Counted from the stretch's first letter, positions 25,415 to 36,376 are shown. The stretch: DNA of 64,000 bases from Bacteroidota bacterium (GCA_018267475.1 JAFDYI010000005.1:1-64000), one strand, 5' to 3'. Numbers and translations: made by a program. Notes: generated by a model not told the origin, from the letters alone.

Positions 25415-25966
25415 TTATTTCCCAGCCGATTTGCCTGCTTTTCTACGTAGTATTTCGCCTGCAAATTTAATACCTTTTCCTTTGTATGGTTCTGGTTTAC
25501 GTAACGAGCGTATTTTGGCTGCTACCTGCCCTAAAAGCTGTTTGTCGCAGCTTTCCATAATAATTTTTGGGTTTTGTCCTTTTTCTGCGGTGGTAGTTAC
25601 TTTTATTTCTACAGGCAATTCAAAGGTAATGTTATGTGAGTAACCTAAAGCAAGTTCCAACACTTGTCCTTTGTTGGATGCTCTGTACCCCACCCCTACC
25701 AATTCTTGTTCGGTTTTGTATCCTTCTGATACACCGTGAACCATGTTGGCTACCAAAGCGCGGGTAAGCCCGTGCAGCGCACGGTGGCGTTTTTGGTCGG
25801 TGGGACGGCTTACGGTTAAAGTAGTTCCTTCTACCGCTAAGTTGATATCGGGGCTAAACGACTGAGTAAGCGAGCCTTTTTTACCTTTTACGGTAACGTG
25901 ATTTTTATCTATTTTTACTTCTACGCCTTGCGGAAGTGTTATGGGTAATTTTCCTATACGTGACAT
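25415..25966 (-). CDS. rplF: 50S ribosomal protein L6
   Basis: 183 residues, two repeats of the L6 fold; the C-terminal signature KPEPYKGKGIKFAGEILRRKAGK is present. L6 lies near the factor-binding site. Its ATG is preceded by a perfect AGGAGG (25981-25976) with 9-nt spacing, unlike its neighbours, which may set its translation independently of the preceding rpsH. Confidence 0.98.
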   Translation of the reverse strand: MSRIGKLPITLPQGVEVKIDKNHVTVKGKKGSLTQSFSPDINLAVEGTTLTVSRPTDQKRHRALHGLTRALVANMVHGVSEGYKTEQELVGVGYRASNKGQVLELALGYSHNITFELPVEIKVTTTAEKGQNPKIIMESCDKQLLGQVAAKIRSLRKPEPYKGKGIKFAGEILRRKAGKSAGK

Positions 25967-25975
25967 GACTTTTTT

Positions 25976-25981
25976 CCTCCT
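25976..25981 (-). promoter_or_regulatory. Perfect Shine-Dalgarno site before rplF
   Basis: AGGAGG on the minus strand, 9 nt before the rplF ATG. No other gene of the 32-gene operon appears to have one. Confidence 0.6.
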
Positions 25982-25988
25982 ATCCTAA

Positions 25989-26387
25989 TTAATAAATATA
26001 ACATAAAACTTCACCGCCTACATGTTGCTTTTTAGCTTCTTTGTCGGTCATTACACCTTTAGAAGTAGATAAAATAGCAACACCCAAGCCATTCATTACG
26101 CGGGGCATACGGTTTGTAGCCGTATATTTACGTAAACCGGGTGAAGATATACGATCTAAACCGCGGATAGCCGATTGCTTGGTTTCAGGGTGATACTTCA
26201 AGGCTATTTTTATTAAGCCTTGTTTATTTTCTGTATCTTCAAATTTGTAATTTAAGATATAACCTTTTTCCATCAAAATTTTGGTTATTTCTTTTTTTAG
26301 GTTCGATGCCGGAATTTCTACAATTCGGTGATTGGCTTTGATGGCATTCCTAACGCGGGTTAGGTAGTCTGAAATGGTATCTGTCAT
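25989..26387 (-). CDS. rpsH: 30S ribosomal protein S8
   Basis: 132 residues: MTDTISDYLTRVRNAIKANH at the start and the signature STSKGVMTDKEAKKQHVGGEVLCYIY at the end. S8 binds the central domain of 16S rRNA and in E. coli represses the spc operon. A 7-bp hairpin lies in the 79-nt gap before it. Confidence 0.98.
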   Translation of the reverse strand: MTDTISDYLTRVRNAIKANHRIVEIPASNLKKEITKILMEKGYILNYKFEDTENKQGLIKIALKYHPETKQSAIRGLDRISSPGLRKYTATNRMPRVMNGLGVAILSTSKGVMTDKEAKKQHVGGEVLCYIY

Positions 26388-26407
26388 GGTTCTTTTTTTA
26401 GAGCATC

Positions 26408-26427
26408 TTGTTCTTTCTTTAGAACAA
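26408..26427 (-). promoter_or_regulatory. Hairpin in the rpsN-rpsH gap
   Basis: TTGTTCT and AGAACAA form a perfect 7-bp stem with a 6-nt loop, about 20 nt before the rpsH start. No U run follows in the minus direction, so a control or processing site is more likely than a terminator. Confidence 0.35.
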
Positions 26428-26466
26428 TTATGCGGTTTATATTTGTTTTATTTTATGATTTTTTTT

Positions 26467-26736
26467 TTAGAAGCTGCATTTGGTAACGCCGGGTAGCAAT
26501 CCGTTTACAGCCATTTCGCGAAACGTTACACGGCTGATGCCAAAGGTGCGCATATATCCGCGTGGGCGTCCGGTTAGCTTGCAGCGGTTGCGTTGTCTTA
26601 CTTTAGAAGAGTTGCGGGGTAATTTTTGCAATTCGTCCCATTTTCCCTCTTTTTTTAGTTGTTCGCGGCGCTCTGCATATAAATCGCCTAATTTTTTGCG
26701 TTTCACCTCGCGGGCTTTCATTGATTCTTTTGCCAT
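26467..26736 (-). CDS. rpsN: 30S ribosomal protein S14 (zinc-free, long form)
   Basis: 89 residues, the long form without zinc ligands. The end [39 protein letters not shown] is diagnostic. S14 sits in the 30S head near S3 and S10. Located between rplE and rpsH as in other spc operons. Confidence 0.97.
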   Translation of the reverse strand: MAKESMKAREVKRKKLGDLYAERREQLKKEGKWDELQKLPRNSSKVRQRNRCKLTGRPRGYMRTFGISRVTFREMAVNGLLPGVTKCSF

Positions 26737-26749
26737 CTTTTTTTATCTA

Positions 26750-27307
26750 TTATTTTTTGAAAGGAAATCCAAATTCGGTTAATAATGCTTTTGCTTCGTT
26801 GTCATTTTTAGCGGAGGTTACAAAGGTAATATCCATTCCGTTAAGTTTGCTTACTTTATCAATATCTATTTCCGGAAAGATAATTTGCTCGGGTATGCCC
26901 AGCGTGTAGTTTCCGCGCCCGTCAAACCCTTTGGGGTTAATGCCTTTAAAATCGCGGATACGAGGCAAAGAAGCTGAAATTAAACGGTCTAAAAACTCGT
27001 ACATGGTAGTTCCGCGTAGGGTAACGCGTACGCCTATGGCCACTCCTTTACGAAGTTTAAAGTTTGAAATATCTTTGGTAGAGTAGGTTGGCACTGCTTT
27101 TTGACCGGTAATGGTGGTCATTTCCTTTACTGCGCTTTCTATCAATTTTTTATCTGATACCGCATCGCCTACACCTTGGTTGATGCATATTTTTTCTAAT
27201 TTAGGCACTTGCATTACGCTGCTAAATTTGAATTGATCTTTTAGGGCAGGCACTATTTCTTTAGCGTATCTGCTTTTCAATCGGGGGGTATATCCTGTTT
27301 TTGCCAT
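26750..27307 (-). CDS. rplE: 50S ribosomal protein L5
   Basis: 185 residues. Family marks include [33 protein letters not shown] and [22 protein letters not shown]5 contacts 5S rRNA and the P-site tRNA. It starts 1 nt after rplX, so the two are tightly coupled. Confidence 0.98.
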   Translation of the reverse strand: MAKTGYTPRLKSRYAKEIVPALKDQFKFSSVMQVPKLEKICINQGVGDAVSDKKLIESAVKEMTTITGQKAVPTYSTKDISNFKLRKGVAIGVRVTLRGTTMYEFLDRLISASLPRIRDFKGINPKGFDGRGNYTLGIPEQIIFPEIDIDKVSKLNGMDITFVTSAKNDNEAKALLTEFGFPFKK

Positions 27308-27308
27308 C

Positions 27309-27632
27309 TTACTTTATTACTTCTTTTGTTTTTTTAGAAATACGAACCAGTTTACCGGTTTTTTCGTCTAATTTTCGCCCTACGCGTACGGTTTTTCCGC
27401 CTTCTACCAACATTACGTTTGATATATGCACAGAGCCTTCTTGCTTCACAATTCCGCCTTGAGGGGTTTTAGCATTGGGCTTGGTATGTTTAGATATCAT
27501 GTTTACACCTTCTACCAACACGCGGTCTTTTTTGGTAATAATTTCTAAAATTTTACCTTCTTGGCCTTTTGCCTCACCAGAGATTACTCGTACCAAATCT
27601 CCTTTTTTTAATTTCAATTTTTTTTCTGCCAT
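27309..27632 (-). CDS. rplX: 50S ribosomal protein L24
   Basis: 107 residues with an N-terminal KOW motif ([20 protein letters not shown]) and [12 protein letters not shown]; it is an early 50S assembly protein near the exit tunnel. Gap to rplN is 12 nt. Confidence 0.98.
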   Translation of the reverse strand: MAEKKLKLKKGDLVRVISGEAKGQEGKILEIITKKDRVLVEGVNMISKHTKPNAKTPQGGIVKQEGSVHISNVMLVEGGKTVRVGRKLDEKTGKLVRISKKTKEVIK

Positions 27633-27644
27633 TTTGCTATGATA

Positions 27645-28013
27645 TTAAAGCACTTCGGGTGCTAATGAAATAATTTTACTATATTGTTTTTCGCGCAATT
27701 CGCGGGCTACCGGTCCAAAAATACGGGTACCGCGCAGCTCGTCGGTAGCGTTTAAAAGTACGCACGCGTTGTCATCAAAGCGTATGTAAGAGCCATCAGC
27801 ACGACTAATTTCTTTTTTGGTGCGCACCACTACGGCTTTTGATACGGTTCCTTTTTTTACGTTACCTGAGGGTAAAGCGTGTTTTACAGTTACCACTATT
27901 TTATCTCCAACCGATGCGTAACGGCGTTTGGTGCCTCCTAAGATGCGGATGACAAGCACTTCTTTGGCTCCGCTGTTATCGGCTACTGCTAATCTTGATT
28001 CGTTTTGTACCAT
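27645..28013 (-). CDS. rplN: 50S ribosomal protein L14
   Basis: 122 residues beginning [20 protein letters not shown] and containing [30 protein letters not shown] and [13 protein letters not shown]. All match the highly conserved L14 barrel, which forms intersubunit contacts. Confidence 0.98.
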   Translation of the reverse strand: MVQNESRLAVADNSGAKEVLVIRILGGTKRRYASVGDKIVVTVKHALPSGNVKKGTVSKAVVVRTKKEISRADGSYIRFDDNACVLLNATDELRGTRIFGPVARELREKQYSKIISLAPEVL

Positions 28014-28045
28014 TTCTTAATTTTTTATCTTCTATAACTCCCTAT

Positions 28046-28327
28046 TTATTTTGCTTTTTCTATTACTTCTACCAGGCGCCAGCATTTTGTTTTGCTTAAG
28101 GGGCGGGTTTCCATAATGCGCACGGTATCTCCTATTTGGCACTCGTTTTTTTCATCGTGGGCCACAAATTTAGAAGTTTTATTTAAAAACTTACCGTATT
28201 TACCGTGTTTTACTTTACGCTCTACCGATACTACTATCGATTTTTGCATTTTATTGCCGGTAACAACCCCTACTTTTTCTTTTCTGAAGCTTCTGGCTGC
28301 TTCTGTATGTTCTACTTTATTTTCCAT
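28046..28327 (-). CDS. rpsQ: 30S ribosomal protein S17
   Basis: 93 residues. An OB fold with [28 protein letters not shown] and the signature [22 protein letters not shown] short charged N-terminal extension precedes the core. S17 is a primary 16S rRNA binder. Confidence 0.98.
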   Translation of the reverse strand: MENKVEHTEAARSFRKEKVGVVTGNKMQKSIVVSVERKVKHGKYGKFLNKTSKFVAHDEKNECQIGDTVRIMETRPLSKTKCWRLVEVIEKAK

Positions 28328-28336
28328 GTTTCAATA

Positions 28337-28537
28337 TTATTTTGAAGCAGCTTTGCTTTTTTTGGTTAATTCGGTGCTTAAACGGGCAATTAATTTACGA
28401 GTAGTTCTAATTTTCATCGGGTTTTCTGCCTGAGAAATTTTATGAGCCACATCCATTTTCAATAAGATTTGTTTTTCTTCTTGAATTTTCTCTTTTAGTT
28501 CTTTTGCCGAAAGGGCTTCTATGTCTTTTTGTTTCAT
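28337..28537 (-). CDS. rpmC: 50S ribosomal protein L29
   Basis: 66 residues forming two helices (DIEALSAKELKEKIQEEKQ, PMKIRTTRKLIARLSTELTKK). L29 lies at the tunnel exit, where SRP and trigger factor dock. Order rplP-rpmC-rpsQ is the conserved S10-operon order. Confidence 0.96.
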   Translation of the reverse strand: MKQKDIEALSAKELKEKIQEEKQILLKMDVAHKISQAENPMKIRTTRKLIARLSTELTKKSKAASK

Positions 28538-28563
28538 TGTAATTTTTGTTTTTAGAACCTTAG

Positions 28564-28995
28564 TTATGCTGTTTTTTCTTCGGCGTAATCTCTTCTTACT
28601 ACAAATTTGGTAACGATTGGTAGTTTTTGAGCGGCCAGGCGCAGGGCTTCTTTAGCTGTTTCCATAGGTACACCTTCGGCTTCAAAAATAATACGGCCTG
28701 GTTTTACGGGGGCTACCCATAATTCAGGATTTCCTTTACCTTTACCCATACGTACCTCGGCGGGTTTTTTGGTGATGGGTTTGTCTGGAAAAATTCGAAT
28801 CCAAACTTGCCCTTCGCGTTTCATAAAACGAGTAATGGCTACACGGGCTGCTTCTATCTGGCGAGCTGTAACCCAGGCGCCGTCCATTGCTTTTATACCA
28901 AATGAACCAAAGGCTAATTGGTCGCCACGTTTGGCGTTGCCTCTCATTTTCATTTTATGCACTTTTCTGTGCTTTGATCTTTTTGGTTGTAACAT
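28564..28995 (-). CDS. rplP: 50S ribosomal protein L16
   Basis: 143 residues: [68 protein letters not shown]16 organises the A-site side of the peptidyl transferase centre. 31 nt after rpsC. Confidence 0.98.
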   Translation of the reverse strand: MLQPKRSKHRKVHKMKMRGNAKRGDQLAFGSFGIKAMDGAWVTARQIEAARVAITRFMKREGQVWIRIFPDKPITKKPAEVRMGKGKGNPELWVAPVKPGRIIFEAEGVPMETAKEALRLAAQKLPIVTKFVVRRDYAEEKTA

Positions 28996-29026
28996 CTTTT
29001 CCTAAAATTCTAATTTTTAATTTCTC

Positions 29027-29797
29027 TTAGTTATTTTCTTCTTTACGTGGGCGGCGGTTTCCTCCAAAGCGGGGTTTATCGCCACGGTCGTTGCGTTCAT
29101 TACGCTCGCCCCCGCGGCCACCTTCACGTTTGCCTTCGCGGTTGTTGTTTTGATTGGGGGTTAAATCGCGTTTACCGTATATTTCGCCTTTGCAAATCCA
29201 TACTTTTACGCCAATTAAACCATAAGCGGTAAGTGCTTCGCCCAAAGCATAATCAATATCAGCACGGAACGTATGTAACGGAGTACGTCCTTCTTTCAAC
29301 CACTCAGAGCGGGCAATCTCAGCGCCTGCTAAACGACCTGATACTTTTATTTTAATACCTTCGGCACCCATACGCATGGTAGAGCCCATAGCCATTTTGG
29401 CGGCACGACGGTATGAAATACGACCTTCTATTTGGCGTGCAATACTATCTGCTACCAAACGAGCGTCTAATTCCGGACGTTTAATTTCGTATATGTTTAT
29501 TTGAACTTCTTTTTTAGTTATTTTTTTAAGTTCTTCTTTCAATTTATCTACTTCTTTGCCTCCTTTACCTATAATGATACCGGGGCGCGCTGTATGAATT
29601 GTAACGGTAATAAGTTTCAAGGTGCGCTCTATTACTATCTTAGAGATGCTGCTTTTTGGTAAACGTGCTTTAAGGTATTTGCGCAAGTTGGTGTCTTCTA
29701 CCAATTTATCGGAAAAATCTTTTCCGCCATACCAGTTAGAATCCCAACCTTTAATAATTCCTAAACGAACTCCTATTGGATTTGCTTTTTGTCCCAT
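29027..29797 (-). CDS. rpsC: 30S ribosomal protein S3 with disordered basic tail
   Basis: 256 residues; E. coli S3 has 233. A type II KH domain spans about 45-105 ([21 protein letters not shown]). The S3 C-domain ([30 protein letters not shown]) ends near residue 210. The last 40 residues are Arg, Gly, Asn and Glu rich and probably disordered, a tail seen in other Bacteroidota. S3 helps unwind mRNA at the entry channel. Confidence 0.98.
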   Translation of the reverse strand: MGQKANPIGVRLGIIKGWDSNWYGGKDFSDKLVEDTNLRKYLKARLPKSSISKIVIERTLKLITVTIHTARPGIIIGKGGKEVDKLKEELKKITKKEVQINIYEIKRPELDARLVADSIARQIEGRISYRRAAKMAMGSTMRMGAEGIKIKVSGRLAGAEIARSEWLKEGRTPLHTFRADIDYALGEALTAYGLIGVKVWICKGEIYGKRDLTPNQNNNREGKREGGRGGERNERNDRGDKPRFGGNRRPRKEENN

Positions 29798-29807
29798 TCT
29801 GTTTTTA

Positions 29808-30200
29808 TTATTTTTTTGAACCTATTACTACTGTTACGTGATTTGAACGTTTTCTCATACGGTATGCACGACCTTGTGGAGCCGGTAGCATGCGTTTTGT
29901 CATCATGGCGCTATCTACCATAATTTCGTTTACAAACAAACTATTTTCTTCGGGGCGAGCGCCTGTTTTTTGCTCGTAATTGGCTATAGCCGAAGTTAAT
30001 AATTTTTCCAAGCGTTTAGCTGGATGTTTCGTGTTGTATTTCAATATGTTAAGTGCCATATATACTTCCTTTCCGCGAACTAAGTCGGCTACCATACGCA
30101 TTTTGCGAGGTGAGGTAGGACAGTTGTTAAGCTTAGCAAAGTAGCTGCCTTTGTTGGCCTCTTTGCGTGCTTCGGCTACTAATCGTTTTCTTTTGCCCAT
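29808..30200 (-). CDS. rplV: 50S ribosomal protein L22
   Basis: 130 residues. Marks include [33 protein letters not shown] and the end [16 protein letters not shown]; the long hairpin reaching into the exit tunnel contains [18 protein letters not shown]. Confidence 0.98.
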   Translation of the reverse strand: MGKRKRLVAEARKEANKGSYFAKLNNCPTSPRKMRMVADLVRGKEVYMALNILKYNTKHPAKRLEKLLTSAIANYEQKTGARPEENSLFVNEIMVDSAMMTKRMLPAPQGRAYRMRKRSNHVTVVIGSKK

Positions 30201-30226
30201 TGTGTTACTTTCTTAATACTGGTTAA

Positions 30227-30496
30227 TTACTTTTTATTATGACCTGCGTGACCTTTGAATATACGGGTTGGGGCAAATTCGCCCAACTTGTGCCCTACCA
30301 TGTTTTCGGTAACGTACACCGGTATAAATTTGTTTCCATTGTGTACAGCAAAGGTATGCCCTACAAATTCTGGTGGGATAGTAGAACGGCGTGCCCAGGT
30401 TTTAATAACCGACTTTTTGCCGCTTTTTTCCATTTTTTCTACCTTTCCGGCCACGTTGTGGTCTATAAAAGGTCCTTTTTTTAACGATCTAGCCAT
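30227..30496 (-). CDS. rpsS: 30S ribosomal protein S19
   Basis: 89 residues starting [20 protein letters not shown], with [22 protein letters not shown] and [21 protein letters not shown]19 lies in the 30S head with S13. Confidence 0.98.
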   Translation of the reverse strand: MARSLKKGPFIDHNVAGKVEKMEKSGKKSVIKTWARRSTIPPEFVGHTFAVHNGNKFIPVYVTENMVGHKLGEFAPTRIFKGHAGHNKK

Positions 30497-30545
30497 TTTT
30501 TGTTTTTAGTTTTGAATTTCTTACGAAACCATTAAACGTTTATAT

Positions 30546-31370
30546 TTATTTTTTTCTTCTTTCTATGATGTGTTTGTTCGATGCTTTTTTAGGATAGCGG
30601 GTTTTCAAACCTTTAGCTTTCAAGCCTTTGCGAGAGCGTGGATGCCCACCTGATGCGCGTCCTTCACCACCACCCATGGGGTGATCTACCGGGTTCATCG
30701 CTACCGCACGGGTGCGTGGGCGGCGACCTAGCCAGCGGCTGCGGCCTGCTTTTCCTGATAATTCTAAACTATGATCCGGGTTAGATACCAAGCCTATAGT
30801 AGCTTTGCAAGTTGTTAGTATCATGCGAACTTCGCCCGATGGCATACGCAAAACAGCGTACTTACCTTCGCGAGCCGAAAGTTGTGCATACGAGCCGGCG
30901 CTGCGAGCCAAAGCCGCTCCTTGACCGGGGCGTAACTCAATGTTATGAATAGTAGTTCCCAAAGGTACATCGGCTAAAAACAGGGTGTTACCTACTTCAG
31001 GGGTAGCTTTTTTACCCGACATGATTTTTTGCCCTACTTGCAAGCCTTGTGGAGCAATGATATAGCGTTTTTCGCCATCTTTATACACTACAAGAGCAAT
31101 GCGCGCGGTACGATTAGGATCATACTCAATGGTTTCTACTTTAGCCGGTATTCCGTCTTTATCTCTTTTAAAATCGATAATGCGGTATTTTTGTTTATGA
31201 CCTCCTCCAATATAGCGCATAGTCATTTTACCATCGGTGTTGCGCCCACCGCTTTTGCTGCGGGGTGCCAAAAGACTTTTTTCGGGTTTAGAAGCTGTAA
31301 TTTCCGAAAAATCGCTTACTAATTTAAAGCGCTGTCCGGGAGTTAAAGGTCTTAATTTTTTTAGTGCCAT
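30546..31370 (-). CDS. rplB: 50S ribosomal protein L2
   Basis: 274 residues. The OB and SH3-like barrels are followed by the catalytic-centre loop [20 protein letters not shown], which contains the conserved His near the peptidyl transferase centre. L2 is needed for subunit association. 26 nt after rplW. Confidence 0.98.
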   Translation of the reverse strand: MALKKLRPLTPGQRFKLVSDFSEITASKPEKSLLAPRSKSGGRNTDGKMTMRYIGGGHKQKYRIIDFKRDKDGIPAKVETIEYDPNRTARIALVVYKDGEKRYIIAPQGLQVGQKIMSGKKATPEVGNTLFLADVPLGTTIHNIELRPGQGAALARSAGSYAQLSAREGKYAVLRMPSGEVRMILTTCKATIGLVSNPDHSLELSGKAGRSRWLGRRPRTRAVAMNPVDHPMGGGEGRASGGHPRSRKGLKAKGLKTRYPKKASNKHIIERRKK

Positions 31371-31396
31371 CTCTATTAAAATTCTTAAATGTTAAA

Positions 31397-31687
31397 TTAA
31401 ATATTTGCGTAAAAATCTATTTTATCACCATCTTTTAGTGTAACAATCGCTTTTTTACTTCTGTTTACACGTCCTACGGCTAAACCTTGTGTGGTATTAC
31501 GCATTTTTACTTTGCCTACGTATTGTTGGGTGTTTACATCCACCACGGTTACACCATACATTTTTTCAACGGCTGCGCGAATTTCTATTTTATTCGCTCT
31601 TTTATCTACCACAAAGCCATAGCGGTTAAAAGTATCTGCTTGCGCCGTGTATTTTTCTGTGATAATGGGTTTTATTAGTACTTCCAT
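31397..31687 (-). CDS. rplW: 50S ribosomal protein L23
   Basis: 96 residues: LIKPIITEKYTAQADTFNRY, VDKRANKIEIRAAVEKMYGVTV and VNTQQYVGKVKMRNTTQG. L23 is the docking site for SRP and trigger factor at the tunnel exit. 5 nt after rplD. Confidence 0.97.
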   Translation of the reverse strand: MEVLIKPIITEKYTAQADTFNRYGFVVDKRANKIEIRAAVEKMYGVTVVDVNTQQYVGKVKMRNTTQGLAVGRVNRSKKAIVTLKDGDKIDFYANI

Positions 31688-31692
31688 GTTGC

Positions 31693-32319
31693 TTAGCTTA
31701 AAATGTTTTCAATTACTTTTATTGAACCTTCTGCAAGAATGAGGTTGCCTGCGTTTAGGATATCGTACGTGTTGATATCGCTGGCATTTACAACTTTAGC
31801 ACCTTGCAAGTTACGAGCTGATAAATGCACGTTTTTATTGTGTGCGGGCAATACCAATAGGGTTTTAGCTCCTGCTAAATTCAAATTAGTAAGCAACTCG
31901 TTATAGTTTTTTGTTTTTGGGGTTTCAAAGTTAAAGTCTTCTACCACGGTAATGGCGTTTTCTTTTGCTTTGTATGTTAAAGCCGAGATACGTGCCAGGC
32001 GTTTTACTTTTTTATTTAGTTTAAACGAATAGTCGCGTGGTCTAGGTCCAAAAACACGGCCTCCACCCACAAACACGGGCGATTTCATAGATCCCGCACG
32101 TGCTCCGCCGGTACCTTTTTGGCGTTTTAGTTTTTTGGTAGTACGGTTTATTTCGGCACGCTCTTTTGATTTGTGTGTACCTTGGCGTTGGTTAGCCAAA
32201 AACTGTTTTACATCTAAATAAATGCAATGATCGTTTGGCTCTATGTTAAAAATGGCTTCTGCTAACTCAGCTTTTTTGCTGGTTTTTTTGCCGCTTATAT
32301 TTAAAATTTCTACTTGCAT
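31693..32319 (-). CDS. rplD: 50S ribosomal protein L4
   Basis: 208 residues with the tunnel-lining loop RRTTKK-like region [21 protein letters not shown] and [20 protein letters not shown]. In E. coli L4 represses its own S10 operon through a leader structure; the 21- and 24-nt gaps before rpsG and rpsJ here leave no room for such a leader. Confidence 0.97.
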   Translation of the reverse strand: MQVEILNISGKKTSKKAELAEAIFNIEPNDHCIYLDVKQFLANQRQGTHKSKERAEINRTTKKLKRQKGTGGARAGSMKSPVFVGGGRVFGPRPRDYSFKLNKKVKRLARISALTYKAKENAITVVEDFNFETPKTKNYNELLTNLNLAGAKTLLVLPAHNKNVHLSARNLQGAKVVNASDINTYDILNAGNLILAEGSIKVIENILS

Positions 32320-32325
32320 GATAAA

Positions 32326-32952
32326 TTATTTCTCGATGGTTACATAAGAGCCTTTTGCACCCGCTATCGAACCTTTAACGATAAGCAAGTTTTTTTCGGC
32401 TATAATTTTTACTACGGTAAGGTTTTGTGTTTTTACACGGTCGCCGCCCATTCTGCCAGCCATACGCATACCTTTAAATACGCGTGCAGGCTCTGAAGAC
32501 GCTCCTAACGAACCCGGAGCGCGCTCGCGATCGTGCTGACCATGCGATTTGTTGGCATGCCCTACCCCGCTAAAGCCGTGGCGTTTTACAACCCCTTGAA
32601 AGCCTTTACCTTTTGAAGTGCCTACCACATCAACAAAGTCTCCTTCTGCAAAAATGGTATCTACTGTTAAAACATCGCCTAAATTTTTAGCCGCTTCAAA
32701 GTGTTTAAACTCAATGGCCTTGCGCTTAGGTGTTGTTTTTGCTTTTTCAAAGTGCCCTTTCATAGCTGTAGAAGTGTGTTTTTCTTTTTTCTCGTCAAAA
32801 GAAAGTTGCAACGCTTCGTAGCCGTCATGGTCTTTGGTTTTTACTTGCGTAACTACGCAAGGACCCGCTTCTATAACTGTGCACGGCACGTATTTGCCGG
32901 AGGCATCAAAGAAGCTCGTCATTCCGATTTTTTTACCAATTAATCCTGACAT
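32326..32952 (-). CDS. rplC: 50S ribosomal protein L3
   Basis: 208 residues: [20 protein letters not shown], then [20 protein letters not shown] and [21 protein letters not shown]. The extended loop near the peptidyl transferase centre is intact. L3 is an early 50S assembly protein. Confidence 0.98.
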   Translation of the reverse strand: MSGLIGKKIGMTSFFDASGKYVPCTVIEAGPCVVTQVKTKDHDGYEALQLSFDEKKEKHTSTAMKGHFEKAKTTPKRKAIEFKHFEAAKNLGDVLTVDTIFAEGDFVDVVGTSKGKGFQGVVKRHGFSGVGHANKSHGQHDRERAPGSLGASSEPARVFKGMRMAGRMGGDRVKTQNLTVVKIIAEKNLLIVKGSIAGAKGSYVTIEK

Positions 32953-33001
32953 TTTTCTGTTTATTATTTACGTTTATTTATTTTTCTTTTAGTACTCTCT
33001 G

Positions 33002-33307
33002 TTAAACTTTAATCTCCACCTCTACTCCACTAGGAAGTTCTAATTTCATTAAAGCATCTACTGTTTTTGATGAGGAACTGTAAATGTCTAACAAACGTTT
33101 GTAGGTGCAAACTTGAAACTGCTCACGTGCTTTTTTGTTTACGTGGGGCGAGCGCAATACGGTGAAAATGCGTTTGTGCGTAGGCAACGGAATAGGTCCG
33201 TTTATGGCTGCGCCGGTTGCTTTTACTGTTTTTACGATTTTCTCAGCCGATTTATCTACTAAGTTAAAGTCGTACGATTTTAATTTTATTCTTATTCTTT
33301 GGCTCAT
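33002..33307 (-). CDS. rpsJ: 30S ribosomal protein S10
   Basis: 101 residues: [48 protein letters not shown], ending in [14 protein letters not shown]10 also acts as NusE in transcription antitermination. It follows fusA directly after 24 nt; the tuf gene usually found between str and S10 operons is absent. Confidence 0.98.
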   Translation of the reverse strand: MSQRIRIKLKSYDFNLVDKSAEKIVKTVKATGAAINGPIPLPTHKRIFTVLRSPHVNKKAREQFQVCTYKRLLDIYSSSSKTVDALMKLELPSGVEVEIKV

Positions 33308-33331
33308 GTTTTCTTGTTTCTCTATTGAAAA

Positions 33332-35452
33332 TTAAACTTTTTCTGCTTTATTACCTTTTGCTTTTGCTATTACATCGGCGGCTACGTTGGCAGGAGCTTC
33401 CGCATAATGAGAGAACTCCATGGTAGAGGTGGCGCGACCCGATGTTAAGGTACGTAACTGGGTTACATAGCCAAACATTTCAGAAAGGGGTACTTTTGCT
33501 TTCACTACTTGCGCGGTTCCTTTGCTATCCATGCCCTCTATTTGTCCACGGCGGCGGTTTAAATCGCCTACCACATCACCCATGTTTTGCTCCGGAGTTA
33601 ATACCTCTATTTTCATAATAGGCTCCATCAATACCGGTTTACATTTTGGTAGCGCTTCACGGTATGCGTTACGAGCGCAAATCTCAAACGAAAGTGCATC
33701 AGAATCCACGTTGTGATAAGAACCATCGTTTAAGGTTACTTTCAAACTTTGTAGCGGATATCCGGCTAAAACTCCATTTGCTAAGGAACCTTTAAAGCCT
33801 TTTTCTACGGCCGGTATAAACTCGCGTGGAATGTTACCACCGGTAATTTCGTTCACAAACTGAAGTTCGCCTTGTTTAGCCACGTCCCAATCTGCATCAA
33901 TAGGTCCAATTTCAATGTTAATATCAGCAAATTTACCACGGCCACCTGTTTGTTTTTTGTACACTTCGCGGTGGTTGGTGGTAGAGGCAATGGCCTCTTT
34001 ATAGGCTACTTGCGGAGCGCCTTGGTTTACTTCTACTTTAAACTCGCGTTTTAGGCGGTCCACAATAATTTCTAAGTGAAGCTCACCCATACCGCTAATG
34101 ATGGTTTGCCCCGAATCTTGATCTGTTTTTACGCGGAAGGTAGGATCTTCTTCGGCTAATTTATTTAAGCCCACCCCTAAACGGTCAAGGTCGCCTTGAG
34201 TTTTAGGCTCAATAGCAATACCGATTACAGGCTCGGGGAAATTCATGGCTTCTAAAACAATCGGATTTTTTTCATCGCAAAGGGTATCTCCGGTACGAAT
34301 ATCTTTAAAACCTACGGCAGCGCCAATATCACCGGCTTCGATAAATTCGATGGGATTTTGTTTGTTGGCGTGCATTTGAAAAATACGAGAAATACGCTCT
34401 TTGTTGCCCGAACGGGTATTTAACACGTAAGAACCGGCATCTAAACGACCTGCATAGGCGCGGAAGAAGCAAAGACGTCCTACAAAGGGATCGGTAGCAA
34501 TTTTAAAGGCTAAAGCCGTAAAGGGCTCTTTAGCATCGGGTTTGCGAATAACTTCTTGTTCTGTATCGGGGTTGGTGCCTTTAATGTTTTCTTTATCTAA
34601 AGGAGAAGGCATCAATTCCATCACCAAATCAAGCATGGTTTGCACGCCTTTATTTTTGAATGAAGAACCGCACACCATAGGAACAATTTTATTAGCTAAG
34701 CACGCTTTGCGCAAGGCAGCTAATACTTCGGCTTCGGTAATAGTATCCGGAGCATCGAAGAATTTTTCCATAATTTTATCATCAAATTCAGAAACGGCTT
34801 CCAGCATTTTTTCGCGCCATTCAGCCACTTCTTCTTTCATATCATCAGGAATGGGTACTTCGGTAAAGGTCATGCCTTTATCGTGTTCATTCCAAACAAT
34901 ACCACGGTTGTTGATTAAATCAACTACTCCTTTAAAGTTATCTTCAGAGCCTATGGGTAATTGCAAAGGTACTGCATTACCACCTAAAATTTCTTTTACT
35001 TGTTTTACAACATTAAGAAAATCAGATCCTTGACGGTCCATTTTATTAACAAAACCGATACGGGTTACGTTGTAATTATCGGCTAGGCGCCAGTTGGTTT
35101 CTGATTGAGGTTCTACCCCATCAACAGCAGAAAACAAAAACACCAATCCGTCCAAAACACGTAACGAACGATTTACCTCAACGGTAAAATCTACGTGGCC
35201 TGGGGTATCTATGATATTTAATTTGTACTTATTGTTACGGTAATTCCAAAAACAAGTAGTAGCAGCCGAGGTAATGGTAATACCGCGCTCTTGCTCTTGC
35301 GCCATCCAGTCCATAGTGGCGGCACCTTCGTGCACCTCACCTATTTTATGGTTTACCCCGGTATAGTACAATATACGCTCAGTGGTAGTGGTTTTCCCGG
35401 CATCAATGTGGGCTGCAATCCCAATGTTTCTTGTATATTTTAAATCGCTCAT
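33332..35452 (-). CDS. fusA: Elongation factor G
   Basis: 706 residues, canonical length. G1 [19 protein letters not shown] near residues 15-33, switch region [16 protein letters not shown]3 DTPGHVDF and G4 NKMDRQG are intact; domains II-V follow, with domain IV containing [21 protein letters not shown] drives translocation. No sign that it is a paralogue such as EF-G2: all G motifs are standard and it lies in the str position between rpsG and rpsJ. Confidence 0.97.
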   Translation of the reverse strand: MSDLKYTRNIGIAAHIDAGKTTTTERILYYTGVNHKIGEVHEGAATMDWMAQEQERGITITSAATTCFWNYRNNKYKLNIIDTPGHVDFTVEVNRSLRVLDGLVFLFSAVDGVEPQSETNWRLADNYNVTRIGFVNKMDRQGSDFLNVVKQVKEILGGNAVPLQLPIGSEDNFKGVVDLINNRGIVWNEHDKGMTFTEVPIPDDMKEEVAEWREKMLEAVSEFDDKIMEKFFDAPDTITEAEVLAALRKACLANKIVPMVCGSSFKNKGVQTMLDLVMELMPSPLDKENIKGTNPDTEQEVIRKPDAKEPFTALAFKIATDPFVGRLCFFRAYAGRLDAGSYVLNTRSGNKERISRIFQMHANKQNPIEFIEAGDIGAAVGFKDIRTGDTLCDEKNPIVLEAMNFPEPVIGIAIEPKTQGDLDRLGVGLNKLAEEDPTFRVKTDQDSGQTIISGMGELHLEIIVDRLKREFKVEVNQGAPQVAYKEAIASTTNHREVYKKQTGGRGKFADINIEIGPIDADWDVAKQGELQFVNEITGGNIPREFIPAVEKGFKGSLANGVLAGYPLQSLKVTLNDGSYHNVDSDALSFEICARNAYREALPKCKPVLMEPIMKIEVLTPEQNMGDVVGDLNRRRGQIEGMDSKGTAQVVKAKVPLSEMFGYVTQLRTLTSGRATSTMEFSHYAEAPANVAADVIAKAKGNKAEKV

Positions 35453-35479
35453 TTTATATCTTTTCTTCTTTAATAATGT

Positions 35480-35947
35480 TTAGAAACGGAAATGCGAGAA
35501 TGCTTTGTTAGCTTCGGCCATTTTATGTACATCTTCTTTCTTTTTAAATGCAGCACCTTCCTCTTTAGAGGCCGCGATAATTTCTCCGGCTAATTTTTGA
35601 GCCATTGATTTTTCGTTGCGTTTGCGCGCATAACCTACCATCCAGCTCATAGCCAAGGCGGTTTTACGCTCTGGGCGAACTTCTGACGGTATTTGAAAGG
35701 TAGCTCCACCTACGCGGCGTGAACGAACCTCTACCTGAGGGGTAACGTTGGCCAAGGCTTTGCGCCATACTTCCAAACCATCTTCGCTGGTACGTTTGGC
35801 TACGGTTTCAATAGCTTCGTAAAAAATAGACGAGGCAATTGTTTTTTTGCCATCGTACATTAAGTTGTTGATAAAGCGTGTTACCAAAGTATCATTAAAC
35901 TTTGGATCGGGTAACAAATATCTTTTTTTTGCTTTTGACTTTCTCAT
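35480..35947 (-). CDS. rpsG: 30S ribosomal protein S7
   Basis: 155 residues with [56 protein letters not shown] and the end [14 protein letters not shown]7 organises the 30S head and E site. Only 21 nt separate it from rpsL, so the S7-binding leader of E. coli cannot be here. Confidence 0.98.
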   Translation of the reverse strand: MRKSKAKKRYLLPDPKFNDTLVTRFINNLMYDGKKTIASSIFYEAIETVAKRTSEDGLEVWRKALANVTPQVEVRSRRVGGATFQIPSEVRPERKTALAMSWMVGYARKRNEKSMAQKLAGEIIAASKEEGAAFKKKEDVHKMAEANKAFSHFRF

Positions 35948-35968
35948 GGTATTTTATACTAATGCTTA

Positions 35969-36376
35969 TTATTTTTTACCTTTTGCTGCCGGAGCTGCTG
36001 CACCCGCTTTGGGGCGTTTAGCGCCGTATTTAGAGCGTTGTTGTTTACGACCTTCTACTCCGCCGGTATCCAAAGTGCCGCGCACGATGTGATAACGAAC
36101 CCCCGGCAAGTCTTTTACACGACCACCGCGCACCAACACAATGCTGTGTTCTTGCAGGTTGTGCCCTTCGCCCGGAATGTAGGCAATAACCTCTTCCTGA
36201 TTGGTTAAACGAACTTTAGCCACTTTACGCAAAGCCGAATTGGGCTTTTTAGGCGTAGTGGTGTACACGCGCGTGCATACGCCGCGGCGTTGTGGAGAAG
36301 AGTTTAAAGCCGCAGATTTACTCTTATTTGCAGCTTTGGTTCTTCCTTTTCTTACTAATTGCTGTATGGTTGGCAT
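35969..36376 (-). CDS. rpsL: 30S ribosomal protein S12
   Basis: 135 residues. The decoding-centre loops [20 protein letters not shown] and [20 protein letters not shown] carry the wild-type lysines at which streptomycin-resistance changes occur, so the sequence is of the sensitive type there. A short Ala/Lys/Pro tail extends the C-terminus. First gene of the 32-gene operon, with a consensus promoter 65 nt upstream. Confidence 0.98.
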   Translation of the reverse strand: MPTIQQLVRKGRTKAANKSKSAALNSSPQRRGVCTRVYTTTPKKPNSALRKVAKVRLTNQEEVIAYIPGEGHNLQEHSIVLVRGGRVKDLPGVRYHIVRGTLDTGGVEGRKQQRSKYGAKRPKAGAAAPAAKGKK

